Assembly: GCA_951213105.1 (NCBI GenBank)
Contig: OX578155.1
Coordinates: 29,714,857 to 29,778,856 of the forward strand
Length of the DNA: 64,000 nt
Direction: 5' to 3'
From: Amaurobius ferox
Taxonomy: Eukaryota; Arthropoda; Arachnida; Araneae; Amaurobiidae
Shown: positions 44,413 to 55,084 of the stretch, piece after piece
How the letters are laid out: every line of letters starts with the position of its first letter
Numbering within the stretch: position 1 is the first letter of the stretch
The notes under the pieces: generated by a model
What the model saw: the letters and a program-made list of their open reading frames with translations, nothing else
What the model was told of the DNA's origin: nothing
Database searches by the model: none
Program-made: the position numbers and the translations under genes

Positions 44413-45706
44413 GAAAGATCAATCATGCTTAAAGCATTGATTATGAAACACTTTCCAACTTCAATGCAATTTTATTTAAAAAAGTCGAAAATGCAATATA
44501 TTCCTCGGTAATATTTTAAAACTTATCACAATACTACATTGATTTATTATATTTGAAACCTTAAACCTTCATCGAAAAAAATTAACTTCATTCAAATGAC
44601 GGCATTAAAGTATAAATTGCCTGGTTTAAACATCTCTAAAATGTAATACATTCCTTGGTAATAATTTTAGAATTATTATAATACTACGATAATTTATTAT
44701 ATTTGAAAACTTCATCGAAAACAACTGAAATTCATTCAAATGCGTCATAAAAAAATAACACGCCTGGCTCTCTCTATAAAAGCAACATTTCATTCATAAA
44801 TAATTCCCCCATTCATGTCTTTCATCACAATACTATAATAATTTATTTTATTTAAAAATTAAGACCATTGAGCTACAGGTAAGTAATCTCTATGCGTAAA
44901 ACTTCAGCGAAAAATACCGTCCTTCTCTTTCTAAAATCAATGAATATTTCATTCATATCAGCTAAGCAGACTCCATGGACTATTTGATTTTGTGTTAAAG
45001 AATTACAGCGATTCTAATACAACTCATTCTACATATTTTGTTGTTTACATTTTACATAGGTGAAAAATAGGCTTAATAGTAGAAATAATCAAATTTAGAT
45101 GAGCATTTAAACTGGAATATATTGTCATTGCGTTGTTTCCGTATGTAGATGCACAAAATTTAGGCAAAAATAAAGTAGTTTTAGGACGGATACAACACTC
45201 AATATGAATTAAAAAGAACTTTAAAAATCACGATTTTGACACAAGATGGATGCCATATATCATTTTGAAGTGGGTCATGTGATCGTTTCATATCATGGAC
45301 ACGTGATCGCTTCATATAAGAGGTGTTATTATTATTTTAATTTTTATTTAAAAAACTACTGAATATATTTCGCTGAATTTTTTTTTATATATTTTACGGA
45401 ACCATTTGAATATTGCCTAAAATTTTCGAAGCAATTTGTGAATTTTAAATCCGCTTAAAAAATACTTGAAAAATTAGGTCCCATAGGGTTCAATGTATAC
45501 CATTTTTTCAACCCGGGTTCAATCCAAAACTAATTGGGTGATATTATTCATTTATATTCCCATAGGTCCTATAGACCGTCTGAACAACATACTAAAATTT
45601 CATTTTGATTAAGTCATTTTTACGGCAGTTATCGTGCTAACGGACAGACAGACAGACAGAATGAACAAAGTCATAAACACTTTTCAACTTTGTTGTAAAG
45701 TGTTAA
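44413..45706 (-). mobile_element. HLE-C element, copy 2, with internal repeats
   Basis: It has the same ends as copy 1; its terminal hairpin ATCAATCATGCTTAAAGCAT then TGAT (44418-44442) is clear, and the 5' palindrome is AACACTTTACAACAAAGTTG. A GACAGACAGACAG microsatellite lies near 45646. A segment of about 150-180 bp (TTCCT..GGTAATA...AATTTATTAT) recurs about three times between 44480 and 44850. Copies 1 and 2 share the flank AAGTATTAACTATTGTGAAA, suggesting tandem duplication of element plus host flank. Confidence 0.6.
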
Positions 45707-46394
45707 AAAGTATTAACTATTGTGAAATATGTTCATTTTTCATATGTAATATTATGTGATAAATTTGTTAACATCATTCTCATGGATCTAGTTCGTTCCA
45801 TTCACCAGAGAAAATTGGTTACTTTTGTATTTTGACGCCTAACTGTTCGCTAAAAATCATTTATATATAAGAAATGCTCTTATCTCCGTTTGTATGTAAC
45901 ACTTGGTGAGAAATTTGACGAATTTTGGGGCTCATTTAGCAAAATATCGCCAATCTGGCGATATTTCGCCCCAGATTGACGAAAGTTTCGCCAAAAGTCG
46001 AAAAAGTGGCGCTAAATTAAGGAAAATGACACCAAATTGATGAATTGTTAAAATATTTTATATATGGACTCTATTGCTTATTGAGGATGCTATCAATGTT
46101 GATAATTGTTAATTTAGAGTTGTGCGAAATATAAGTTAATTGGGTTCTTCGAAATAGTTTTACATGTTGACATCCGGAAAAGCGCCAAATGTACAATTCA
46201 ACAAAAAACATCGTGCTGTAGATCTTATACATCATTTTTTTTTTCACTGTGAAAAAAGTAAATTAATTGAATTATATAGGGAAAGTCATGTGCTGCCCAC
46301 ATTAGATTTTTTCTTTTTTGTAAATCTCATTTTAATCGGTAATTAAAAAGAAATTGACTACGATTAAGGCTACGTTAGCATCCATTAGTCCCAA

Positions 46395-46500
46395 GCCCTC
46401 CTTCAAATCACGTGTAGTACTTTTTAGTCGTCGTCATTTTTTTTTAAATTGACTATAACCAAACATACGTGTGATTTGAAGGAGGGTTAGGATCCATCAG
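46395..46500. repeat. Imperfect palindrome / small foldback
   Basis: CCCTCCTTCAAATCACGTGT (about 46397) pairs with ACGTGTGATTTGAAGGAGGG (about 46468), and the outer parts (AGCATCCATTAG / AGGATCCATCAG) extend the pairing. The stem is about 35-40 bp with a loop of about 50 bp. It could be a tiny MITE. Confidence 0.7.
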
Positions 46501-47549
46501 TAAGATACCCTATACCTGAAAGGACAGCTCTTGTTCTACAGAAACTTGGCACGGCATTTTGAGATTAACTAACGTTTTTGGACAAAGGTTATGTACTTGG
46601 CGGGGCGTTCATCCCCCCCTCCCCGACACGCATTCCCACCATCCTTCCATAAAGTGGCTTTTTTTTAGATAAGTGATTTAAATTGAAATGTTTATTGTAC
46701 CGCAAAATAATTTGAATAATTACAAGGGTTGTTTATACATTTTCATTTTTGACGTGTTACTAAGGTTACGTTTGATTTGAATGCAACAAGATTTATTATT
46801 TAAAAGAAGAATTTTATTTGTAAGGTTACATTTTCCGAAAAACACACCTTAGTTGCGACGCATTACACAAAATTTCTTAGGGGGTTGCGGCTGGGCCCCT
46901 AAGAGCAAGTCCAGTCCCGGGGTTCCAGCCTAGGCATCCTCTCACCCCCCCCCCCCTTTCGTCAGCCCTGCTGATACAACTGCATGACTGTTTACACCAA
47001 GAAAAAGGCCTAAAATCAATACCCTAGTATGAGAAAATAGAAATATGCAGGTCATTGCAAAATTATAAATTCTAGATATTCACCGTGACTTTGTATTTTT
47101 TCGTTCTCATAATACCCGAACTTGGCCTTTAAACTTCTATTTCCAGACATAATAACTTTGCAGCCAATCATGAACTGACCCGCAGATAGATGTTCGATAT
47201 TTCTTCCAATGAGATGCTATTTTTCGTGGATCCTTGTGCTGTCAATAAATATCTTTCTGAAAATCAATAAAAGTTGTGGGCTCAGAGTGATATAGTTATT
47301 TACGATGACTTCTCGATTGTTTCGTTGGCAGAGGTTTGTGATATTTGCTTCTGCTCTGCGCAGTTTCTAGTTTGACTTTGACCGTCCTGTTGCCAGTTCA
47401 GATGGAGCAAATTTCAGCAAAGCAGGTAAATGAATTCTTGCTATTTTTAATCTTCAGGATAAGAGTTAATATGAAGTAATAAGATACGAATCAAAGAAAG
47501 GGATTGTGTTTGAAATATAAGATGTTTAACCTAGGGATGTTGCTGCTCG
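46501..47549 (+). other. Intronic spacer
   Basis: No supported gene. A C run lies at 46944-46957. TCAGATGGAGCAAATTTCAG and CAAAGCAGGTAAAT (47399-47432) could form an eight-codon exon with a donor, but nothing else supports it. Confidence 0.35.
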
Positions 47550-47700
47550 TAGTGGCGCAGCGAAGGGGTGGATCAAGGGGACTTGTTCCTCCAGCTGAAT
47601 TTTTTTTATTAAAATGCAGTTTTTTTTGTGTATTATAATTTTCATGTATATTCGATTCGTGGGTACGCTACGTAAGAGTTAAGTTCTGGCTGCGCCACTG
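47550..47700. mobile_element. Short hAT-like MITE
   Basis: TAGTGGCGCAGCGAAGG at the left, and the right end reverse-complementing to CAGTGGCGCAGCCAGAA, give a terminal inverted repeat typical of hAT MITEs. The flanking 8-mers do not match well, so the duplication is eroded. Confidence 0.6.
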
Positions 47701-48374
47701 TTTGCACTGGTCAGAAAACGAAATTTTCAGACTTTTTGCACGACTAACTCCACAGTGTTCGAACCCGAGCCCGGCTAAAGACTTTTTGAGTCTTTCTGAC
47801 CGGTCCGCTCCAAAATTATCTAAATTAGAATAAACAATTTTTGTGTAAAGATTTATAGTAAAATATTTTTTTAAACATGTATCATTGCATAACTGAAATC
47901 AACAAATTAATTTCATTTATAAATATCCCAAGCAAGGGAAAAATATGCCTTGTCTAACAAAAGAAAGAAAGAAAAAAAAAAAACCGCTCGTCGCGCCAAC
48001 GCCCGTGGGCCAGGCCCGAGCCTGTGCTGACTTCTAGTTTGACCTTTGCGGATTATCTAAAGGTCAGACATTTGTACCTATTATTTTTCTCATTCAATTG
48101 CTATGACAAAAATATAGATTTCCTGAAGATTTTTGAATTTGATATTTTGAAGGAAGAGCAAACATATTTTAAGACCTGAGCTCATTTTTGAACACTTTCC
48201 GAAATATTTTCGTGGTCAGTTCCTCTGTAACTGACGTACAAGATTTATGGCTTCTTTATACCAGGAAACATTTACGAAAAATGACAAAGTAAATCTTTAG
48301 GCTTTAAAATATTTATTACCTATGGCTATCATATGGCAACTTTAAAAAAATATTCTTGCAATGAATATACCTCT
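47701..48374 (+). other. Intronic spacer
   Basis: No gene. TTCTAGTTTGAC(C/T)TTTG occurs at about 48035 as well as at about 47366, a short direct repeat of unknown meaning. GAACCCGAGCCCGGC and GGCCAGGCCCGAGCC are GC-rich scraps. Confidence 0.35.
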
Positions 48375-48831
48375 ATAATTTCATTTTAAGATTGCGTAAC
48401 GCAATTGGACAAGATGTAATTGCTGATTCAGTAAGAAATTAAATACTATCAAAATGTTAAAGCTAGAATGGCGTTTTTTGCTTATAAACAATAATGAATA
48501 ACTAATGGATTAAATGCATGCCTATTTGTTTTATTTATCAATCATAATTTCAAAAATTACAATATTTTTTATAACTGATGTAACATTATCAATTTCTTAT
48601 GATAATTTCATTTTAAGATTGCGTAACGCAATTGGACAAGATGTAATTGCTGATTCAGTAAGAAATTAAATACTATCAAAATGTTAAAGCTAGAATGGCG
48701 ATTTTTGCTTATAAACAATAATGAATAACTAATGGATTAAATGCATGCCTATTTATGTTTATTTATCAATCATAATTTCAAAAATTACAATATTTTTTAT
48801 AACTGATGTAACATTATCAATTTCTTATGAT
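48375..48831. repeat. 227-bp tandem duplication
   Basis: ATAATTTCATTTTAAGATTG starts at 48375 and again at 48602. The two units are almost identical to the end at about 48831, differing at GCGTTTTTTGC/GCGATTTTTGC and a short T-rich stretch. It is a recent duplication of non-coding DNA. Confidence 0.95.
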
Positions 48832-49191
48832 ACCAGTTATATTTTATCCTAGGCATTTTTATCCCTCGATATTGTTATATGAAATCTAAAGTTTTTTACT
48901 AATACACATGGACAATCTATAATTTTAAAATCTTCTGAATATTTATTTTGGAGCAGAAATGAGATTTCTATGTCGAATTGACCCTGTCTGTCTGTGAGGT
49001 AAGAGTAGACGCGTTAACTCAAGAATCTATACGCATACGTAATGGTATTTGAGTTCATATGTAGGTGATCAGTAAATATTATAGTATATACACAGATAAA
49101 TAAATATATGATTAAAAGAAACTTATAAACCTAGAGAAATTACAGTATTTCAGTAATTATTGGGGTGTTCGAAAAGTACTTTTTTTAGTTT
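48832..49191 (+). other. Intronic spacer
   Basis: No gene. GGGGTGTTCGAAAAGTACTT (49161) resembles a mariner terminus but stands alone. Confidence 0.4.
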
Positions 49192-49570
49192 TTACTTTCC
49201 CTGCAATACATGGTAATGTATGGGGAAAGTATTGGAATCATGCTGAAAATCGCAACTCGAGTTTTCGACGGACGTACACGTTTTGAGACCTATAGAATAC
49301 GAAGTGACGTCTCTGTGTGTGTGCGTGCGCGCGTGTGTGCAATGTATGTATTCACTCTAACTCAAAAACTAATGGACCAAATTTCCTAAAAATTCTGTAG
49401 GTAAGTCACTTGTGTGTGAGCCTGATGTTGATTAGTTTTCGGTACGAATTGGGGTAAAATAACCTGCCTTTTTTTGCGAAATGACCCGCAAAAATCGTCA
49501 AAATCTTAATTAAAAAATTACATATGAATATGAGTCTGCAGGGAAAGTCATGTGCTGCCCACATCGGATT
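49192..49570 (+). mobile_element. HLE-B, short copy, first of a head-to-tail pair
   Basis: It has a complete 5' palindrome (TACTTTCCCTGCAATACATG) and a complete 3' end (CTGCAGGGAAAGTCATGTGC, CCCACATCGGATTTT), with most of the body deleted (about 380 bp). It joins directly to the next copy. Confidence 0.8.
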
Positions 49571-51294
49571 TTTACTTTCCCTGCAATACGGGGTATGGCA
49601 ATGTATATTAAAAGTATTGGTATCATGCCGAAAATCGCAACTGGAGTTTTCGACGGATCTACACGCCTTGGGACCTCTAGAATACAAATAAACTATTTTA
49701 GTGTGACGTATGTGTGTACATGAATGTATTATCTCTAACTTAAAAACTAATGGACCGAATTTCATAAAATTTGGGAGATAAGTAACTTGTGTGTGACCCT
49801 GGTACTGATTAGAATTTGGTACGTTTCGGGAAAACAGAACCCGCTTTTTTTTTTTTTTTTTGCGAAATAGCCTCAAAAATCGTATGTATCCACCCTAATT
49901 GAAATACCAATTGCCTAAATTTCACAAAATTTGGTAGGTAAGTTACTTGTGGGTTGCCCTGGGGCGGATTAAATTTTAGCATGATTCGAAGAAAAAGAAC
50001 CTGCCTGGTTTTGCGAAAAGACCCGCAGAAATCGTCAAAATCTAAAATAAAAGGCTATGTATGCTGAAATACATCAATTAAATAAATGCTTGTTTTATAT
50101 GTAATTTTTGTTGATGAAAATAATAAAATAAAACCCATTACTAAGGTTAGCCGTTCTCGAGATATTTTCGTTTTATCGCATTTTCGCTATACCACCTTTG
50201 AAAATAAGTCCAGTTACCAAACGAAAATTCAATTAAAAGTGCAAATTCAGTGTAATTTAAAATAATCTGATGTGGGCAGCACATAACTTTCTTTATATAA
50301 TGCAATGAATTTACTACTTTTACAGCAAGAAAAATAGGTTATTCTTATAGTAGATACTTATATTCTTTCCAAGGTATTGAATTTTCGTTAATTAGTCGTC
50401 ATTTTCACCGATTTAGCGTCATTTTTATCCATTTGGCGAGATTTTCATTAATTTGGCAACATTAAAAAAGTCGCTAAATTGGCGACATTCCGCCAAAATA
50501 TCGCCAAGCGTTATGGACGGAAAAATAAGTTATTCTTGTAGCAAATAAATGACTATTGGCATTCAAATAAAAATGTATTACTCAAAGTATCTTTCCTTAT
50601 GAATGGAACGAACTAGATCTACGAGAATGTCAACCAATTTATCGCATGATATTACATATGAAAAGTGAACATGTTTCTCAACAGTTAATAGATTTTTTTT
50701 AATTTATGGGATTTTTTTATAAATTTATTTGAAAAATGTGCAATATCTCGAGAAAGGTTCATGCTAGCGTTCTAAAGTTTATGTCAATCGTTTTCTATGG
50801 AAAAATTACATAAGAAATGTCTATTTGCGTAACTTTATTAAAGGTTTTGATTTTTTGATGATTTTTTCAAAATTTCACTCGAAAATTTAGGGGAAGTTTT
50901 GAACATTCGATTGCGTTTAAAAACAATAGGCTTCCAGTGTTTACGGATTGTGATTTTTGTACCAAATTTCATTCGAATCGCTCATTCGTTCGTGAGATAT
51001 CGTCTCCACAGATTCACTGACGCACACACACACACACACACACACATATCACCTCAAAAATGTTTGATTCGTGATCAGGTATGCTTGAAACGTGCTCTCC
51101 CGTCGAAAACTCGAGTTCGAATTTTCGACCCCGTCACACTACTTTCCTTTTACATTATGTATATAAGGAAAGTAATAATCATAAGGGTGTTAACTTTGTG
51201 CAATTAAACCCAATTTAACAAATTATTGAAGATATAAAGAGAACGGGAATATGAGTTTGCAGAGAAAGTCATGTGCTGCCCACATCAGATTCTT
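49571..51294 (+). mobile_element. HLE-B, second of the pair, split by HLE-A
   Basis: It starts TACTTTCCCTGCAATACGGG immediately after the preceding 3' end. The body reaches about 50262, is interrupted by an HLE-A copy (50263-51176), and resumes to CGGGAATATGAGTTTGCAGA and the 3' stem-loop CCCACATCAGATT near 51294. Confidence 0.75.
50263..51176 (-). mobile_element. HLE-A element nested in HLE-B
   Basis: Complete reverse copy from AATCTGATGTGGGCAGCACA to GTATATAAGGAAAGTAA. The CA microsatellite is at about 51022-51045. The 102-codon ORF across it is an artefact shared with other HLE-A copies. Confidence 0.8.
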
Positions 51295-51297
51295 TTA

Positions 51298-51790
51298 AGT
51301 TTATGTGGGATCCAAACATCAATTTTTTTCCCGTAACCAATCTTTTTCAAATGGTCATCAATGGTTGTTTTGGATTAATTTGGACTCTCATCTCGCGTAG
51401 AGTTGTGTGACGATCAGCTTCCGTCAGTGCTTCAAATTTGTCAGTAGCAATCTCAGTTGGTCTACCAGAACGTGGTGCATCGTGCACTGATGAGCGTTCT
51501 GTTAGTGCATCATCGCCATCGTACACAGCACAAATCTTTTTGTGTGCACCTGCAGCTCTTTTACCTTTGCGAAAATAAAGAAATAAAATGTGTCGAAAAT
51601 GTTGATTTTTTATCTTCCATCCTTCTACATAAAATGCCTCCGTAAACATTCCACGATTTTGATAAGTTTTATTTGAAACGCACGCTTATATGCCAGTTGC
51701 ATTCTTGAAAGTTTAAAATAGCATTAAAATCATCTGCTTGCTACTACACCTACCTAACGAAAAATTCTAAAGAAGTTTTTGGACAACCCA

Positions 51791-51793
<3 letters not shown>
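51298..51793 (-). pseudogene. mariner fragment: 5' terminus and N-terminal transposase
   Basis: On the minus strand the terminus reads CTGGGTTGTCCAAAAACTTC from 51793, next to a TA tract. The ORF then gives NQHFRHILFLYFRKGKRAA, HKKICAVY, ALTERSS, and jumps to DAPRSGRPTE: about 15 residues of the helix-turn-helix linker found in mellifera-type mariners are deleted. After EADRHTTLREM the frame shifts to TIDDHLKKIGYGKK and VWIPHKL, then ends at the HLE-B 3' boundary. All catalytic residues are missing. Confidence 0.8.

Positions 51794-51847
<54 letters not shown>
51791..51847. repeat. TA then CA microsatellite
   Basis: (TA)n from about 51791 to 51832 is followed by (CA)n to about 51848, between the mariner terminus and the next inverted-repeat element. 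Confidence 0.9.
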
Positions 51848-51849
<2 letters not shown>

Positions 51850-52656
51850 GGGTGTCCCAAAAAGATAAATGTTGAAAGTAAGGTAGGAAATAAGACTGTT
51901 AATGAAATAGTCCTCCCATTCATTTTCAAAAAATTACACTTTTTTAATTTTTATACGACCCCCTTAGATAAATTTGGTCAATCAGAAAATTTTTATTTTT
52001 AATGCAACAAGATCATTAAGAAAAAACCGCATATCTGTAGCTTTAAAATTGAGCGAGTTATAGTTAATTGAAAATTGAACATTGTGAATGGGGGCCTATA
52101 TCAAATTAGAAATGTAAATTTGTGACATATCACAAAAAAGATAAAACTGGATGATAATACATAGAATATCCAACCGCGTAGTAAATGCCATTGCTTTATA
52201 AGATCTCTATCTGTGTAATGCTTTATTTAGATGCTTTTGTGATAAAAAATTTTGACACATATTAACGTATTTTTGATCTAAACAATTTCCATTGTTAATT
52301 TGTTTATGATCCTTATTTTCACTGATGAAACAGCCTTTCACATGGTACAGAAAAGTGGCATAAGTTAGATTTTTTTCTTTATCATAATTCAGTTGATTTT
52401 AAAGATCCAGATATGCGGGTTTTTTTTTAATGATCTTGCTGCATTAAAAATAAAAATTTTCTGATTGGCCCAATTTGTCAAAGGGGGGTCCTATAAAAAT
52501 AAAAAAGTGTAACTTTTTGAAAATGAATTGGAGGACTATTTCATTAACGTAGTCTTATTTCCTACCTTACGTTTAACATTTTTGCCATTTACATTGCCCA
52601 CTTATCTCCAACAGGTAAAGAATTAAAGCGTGTTTCAATCTTTTTGGGACACCCTG
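51848..52656. mobile_element. Inverted-repeat element with CAGGGTGTCCCAAAAAG ends
   Basis: The left end CAGGGTGTCCCAAAAAG and the right end CTTTTTGGGACACCCTG are exact inverted repeats. Imperfect complementarity continues inward for about 250 bp: AGGTAGGAAATAAGACT with AGTCTTATTTCCTACCTTA, and TGCAACAAGATCATTAA with TTAATGATCTTGCTGCA. It has no ORF. The flanks are TA-rich, and TA would be the likely duplication of a Tc1/mariner-type foldback, but the superfamily is unproven. Confidence 0.8.
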
Positions 52657-52979
52657 TATATAGCGTCCCATCAGACTGAGTGGTGACGTCCAGGTTGGGA
52701 ACGGATGATTTACTGCAATTATGTATTTAATTGTGCATAGTTCTAAGCTTCATTAACTCAAATTTACGCATCATTTTTTGAATATCTGATTATTTACCTG
52801 TATAAATAGTTTTCGAAGGCAAAAATAATGGTGTACAAGATCTTCATAGCAATGTTTTTAAGCATTGAATTAACACCACGTAAATTGAAATTTATCGCTT
52901 TTGGGAATTTATTTAATCAAAACAAAATTACTTATTTACTCACATGCAAAATCCTCATCAAAATGTAATTTGCATTTAA
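52657..52979 (+). other. Intronic spacer, partly diverged HLE-A-like
   Basis: No gene. The part from about 52860 matches (in reverse) the insert at 39790-39900. Confidence 0.4.
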
Positions 52980-53640
52980 TTCACACCCTGTGAAATAAAT
53001 CACTATGGGCGAATTCTTGGGCGTTAAAATACAAAACTATTATAAAAATTATCTTTTCTAGTGAATAGAACGAACTAGATTCATAAGAATGATAACATAT
53101 TTGTTGTATAATATTGCATATGAAAATTGAGCATGTTAGATGATACTTACCGTACTTTTTCAAAAAAAAAAAAATTACTAAAGTAGTATCTTAAAAACGG
53201 TTTATGCTAGCTTCTTAAAGTTTGTCATTATTTATTTTAATGGACAATTCTGTATGAAATGTTTATTTGATAGTATTAATGATTCTGAAATTTTAATTAT
53301 TTTTTCAAATTTATTCAAAAATTGTGTGTGTATGTGGAGGGGGGGGGGTCTTTTGAACCCAGGATTGCGTTTAACATCAATAAGGTTCCAGTATTCACTA
53401 ATTTTAACATCTCTCCCTACCAAATCATTTTTAAAACGCTTCTGCCATTCTTGAGATATCGCGTCCACAGGCTCCCAGACACACATTCTCACTAATATAA
53501 ATACATACACACCGCATTAACAAAATACACATACAGTCACCTCCTCAAAAACGTTCGATTTGAGTTCATGAATGCTTAAAACGTACTCTTCCGCCGAAAA
53601 CTCGGAATTTTCAACAACGTCACAATATTTCCCTATTATA
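52980..53640 (-). mobile_element. Diverged HLE-A-subfamily copy
   Basis: HLE-A landmarks in order and reverse orientation but strongly diverged: TTGGGCGTTAAAATACAAAA, TAGAACGAACTAGATTC, TGCTAGCTTCTTAAAGTTTG, AACCCAGGATTGCGTTTAA, GAGATATCGCGTCCACAGG, CGCCGAAAACTC and GTCACAATATTTCCCTA. The 5' palindrome is degraded. It is older than the other copies. Confidence 0.65.
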
Positions 53641-53772
53641 ATCAAGGATAACCAATTATTTATGATAGAGGTCCGTTTTAAAAACTTGCCAGACTTCCGC
53701 TGTCTATCAAACTTTTAATAGTGATTCAAGTTCAAACCCTACACTAATTTGTGTATTTTTATTTGTATATTG

Positions 53773-54670
53773 TTACTTTCCTTATATATACATAATGTAT
53801 AAGGAAAGTATTGTGACGGGGCCGAGAATTCGAATTAGAGTTTTCGACGGGAGAGCACGTTTCGAGCATCCCTGATCACGAATCAAACATTTTTGAAGTG
53901 ATGTGTGTGTGTGTGAGTCTGTGGAGACGATAACTGACGAACGAATGGACCGATTCGAATGAAATTTGGTACTAAAATTACAGTTCGTAAACACTGGAAG
54001 CCTATTGTTTTTATATGCAATCGGATGTTCAGAACCCCCTAAATTTTCGAGTGAAATTTTGAAAAACTCGTCAGAAAATCAAAACATCTAATAAAGTTAC
54101 GTAAATAGACATTTCTTATGTTATTTTTCATTAGAAAACGATTGATATAAATTTTAGAACGCTAACATGAACCGTTCTCGAGATAGTGTACATTTAAAAA
54201 AAATATCAAAAAATCATATAAAAAAAAAAAAAATTCCTATTGAGAAACATGTTCACTTTTCATATGTAATACCATGCGATAAATTTGTGATATCATTCTC
54301 GTGGATCTAGCTCGTTCTATTCATGAAAAAAGATACTTTGAGTAATACTTTTATATTTGAACGCCAATAGCCATTTATCTGCTGTAACACTTATTTCTCT
54401 CCATAACGCTTGGTGAGGTTTTGGCGACGAATTTGGTGAGATGTCGCCAACTTCGACTTTCTTCAATGTTGCTAAATTAACGAAAAACTCGCCAAATGAA
54501 TAAAAATGACGCTAAATCAATGAAAATGACGACTCATTGACGAAAATTCAATATCTTGGAAAGAATATAAATATCTACTATAATAATAATAATCTATTTT
54601 TTTTTTTACTGTAAAAGTAGTAAATTCATTGCATTATATAAGGAAAGTCATGTGTTGCCCACATCAGATT
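53773..54670 (+). mobile_element. HLE-A element, full length
   Basis: TTACTTTCCTTATATATACA at the start, a short TG microsatellite near 53903, and the 3' stem-loop ATGTG-TTGCC-CACAT with CAGATTTTTT at the end. Confidence 0.8.
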
Positions 54671-55084
54671 TTTTGTGTATTTATTATCGCACACATTAGT
54701 TCAGAATTGTTCGCGTTGAAGAGAACTTGAAATGTGAGTGTATTTATCCATTAAGACGAAGTCTTCCGGAAACCCAATCATTCCCATATGCAGAACATGG
54801 CAGCTTTATGTAAACATCTGCAACTTGACTGCAGTAGTAAAGGGTTTTTCACTGCAGCCATTCACCATTAGGCTGCAGTGAAAAACCCTTGTTTAAAATT
54901 GCCCACACAAAATGACACACATTCTTCGCCCCATCTTTTTGTCGTTGAGGTCCGTAAAAAATGTGTTCGCGCTTCGGCATTCAGTGATTGATCCCTGCTA
55001 TGCATTATACCATATTGGCGGGGAAAATAAGATAAAAAGCCTTCAGCATTACTATACATGGTATGCATAAAAAATGTCTTCTAA
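54671..55084 (+). other. Unique spacer with a perfect hairpin
   Basis: No gene is recognised between two HLE-A copies. It contains the inverted repeat at 54840-54890. Confidence 0.4.
54840..54890. repeat. Perfect 20-bp inverted repeat, 11-bp loop
   Basis: The left arm AAGGGTTTTTCACTGCAGCC (54840-54859) is the exact reverse complement of 54871-54890, with the loop ATTCACCATTA. There is no adjacent T run in the expected terminator position. The origin is unknown. Confidence 0.95.

Larger units (their letters stand above)
42898..46307 (+). mobile_element. HLE-A element enlarged by nested insertions
   Basis: The 5' palindrome TTACTTTCCCTATATACATA starts at 42898. The HLE-A body continues to about 43438, is interrupted by two HLE-C copies, and resumes at about 45715 (TTAACTATTGTGAAATATGT) to the 3' stem-loop ATGTG-CTGCC-CACAT near 46307. 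It also carries a SINE-tail insertion (43112-43217). Its 5' palindrome uses the HLE-B-like CTTTCCCTATA variant. Confidence 0.75.

Noticed and set aside
49406..49876. 156-codon reverse ORF
   Set aside because: It runs across an HLE-B/HLE-B junction in non-coding repeat sequence. The poly-Lys start is a poly-T run.
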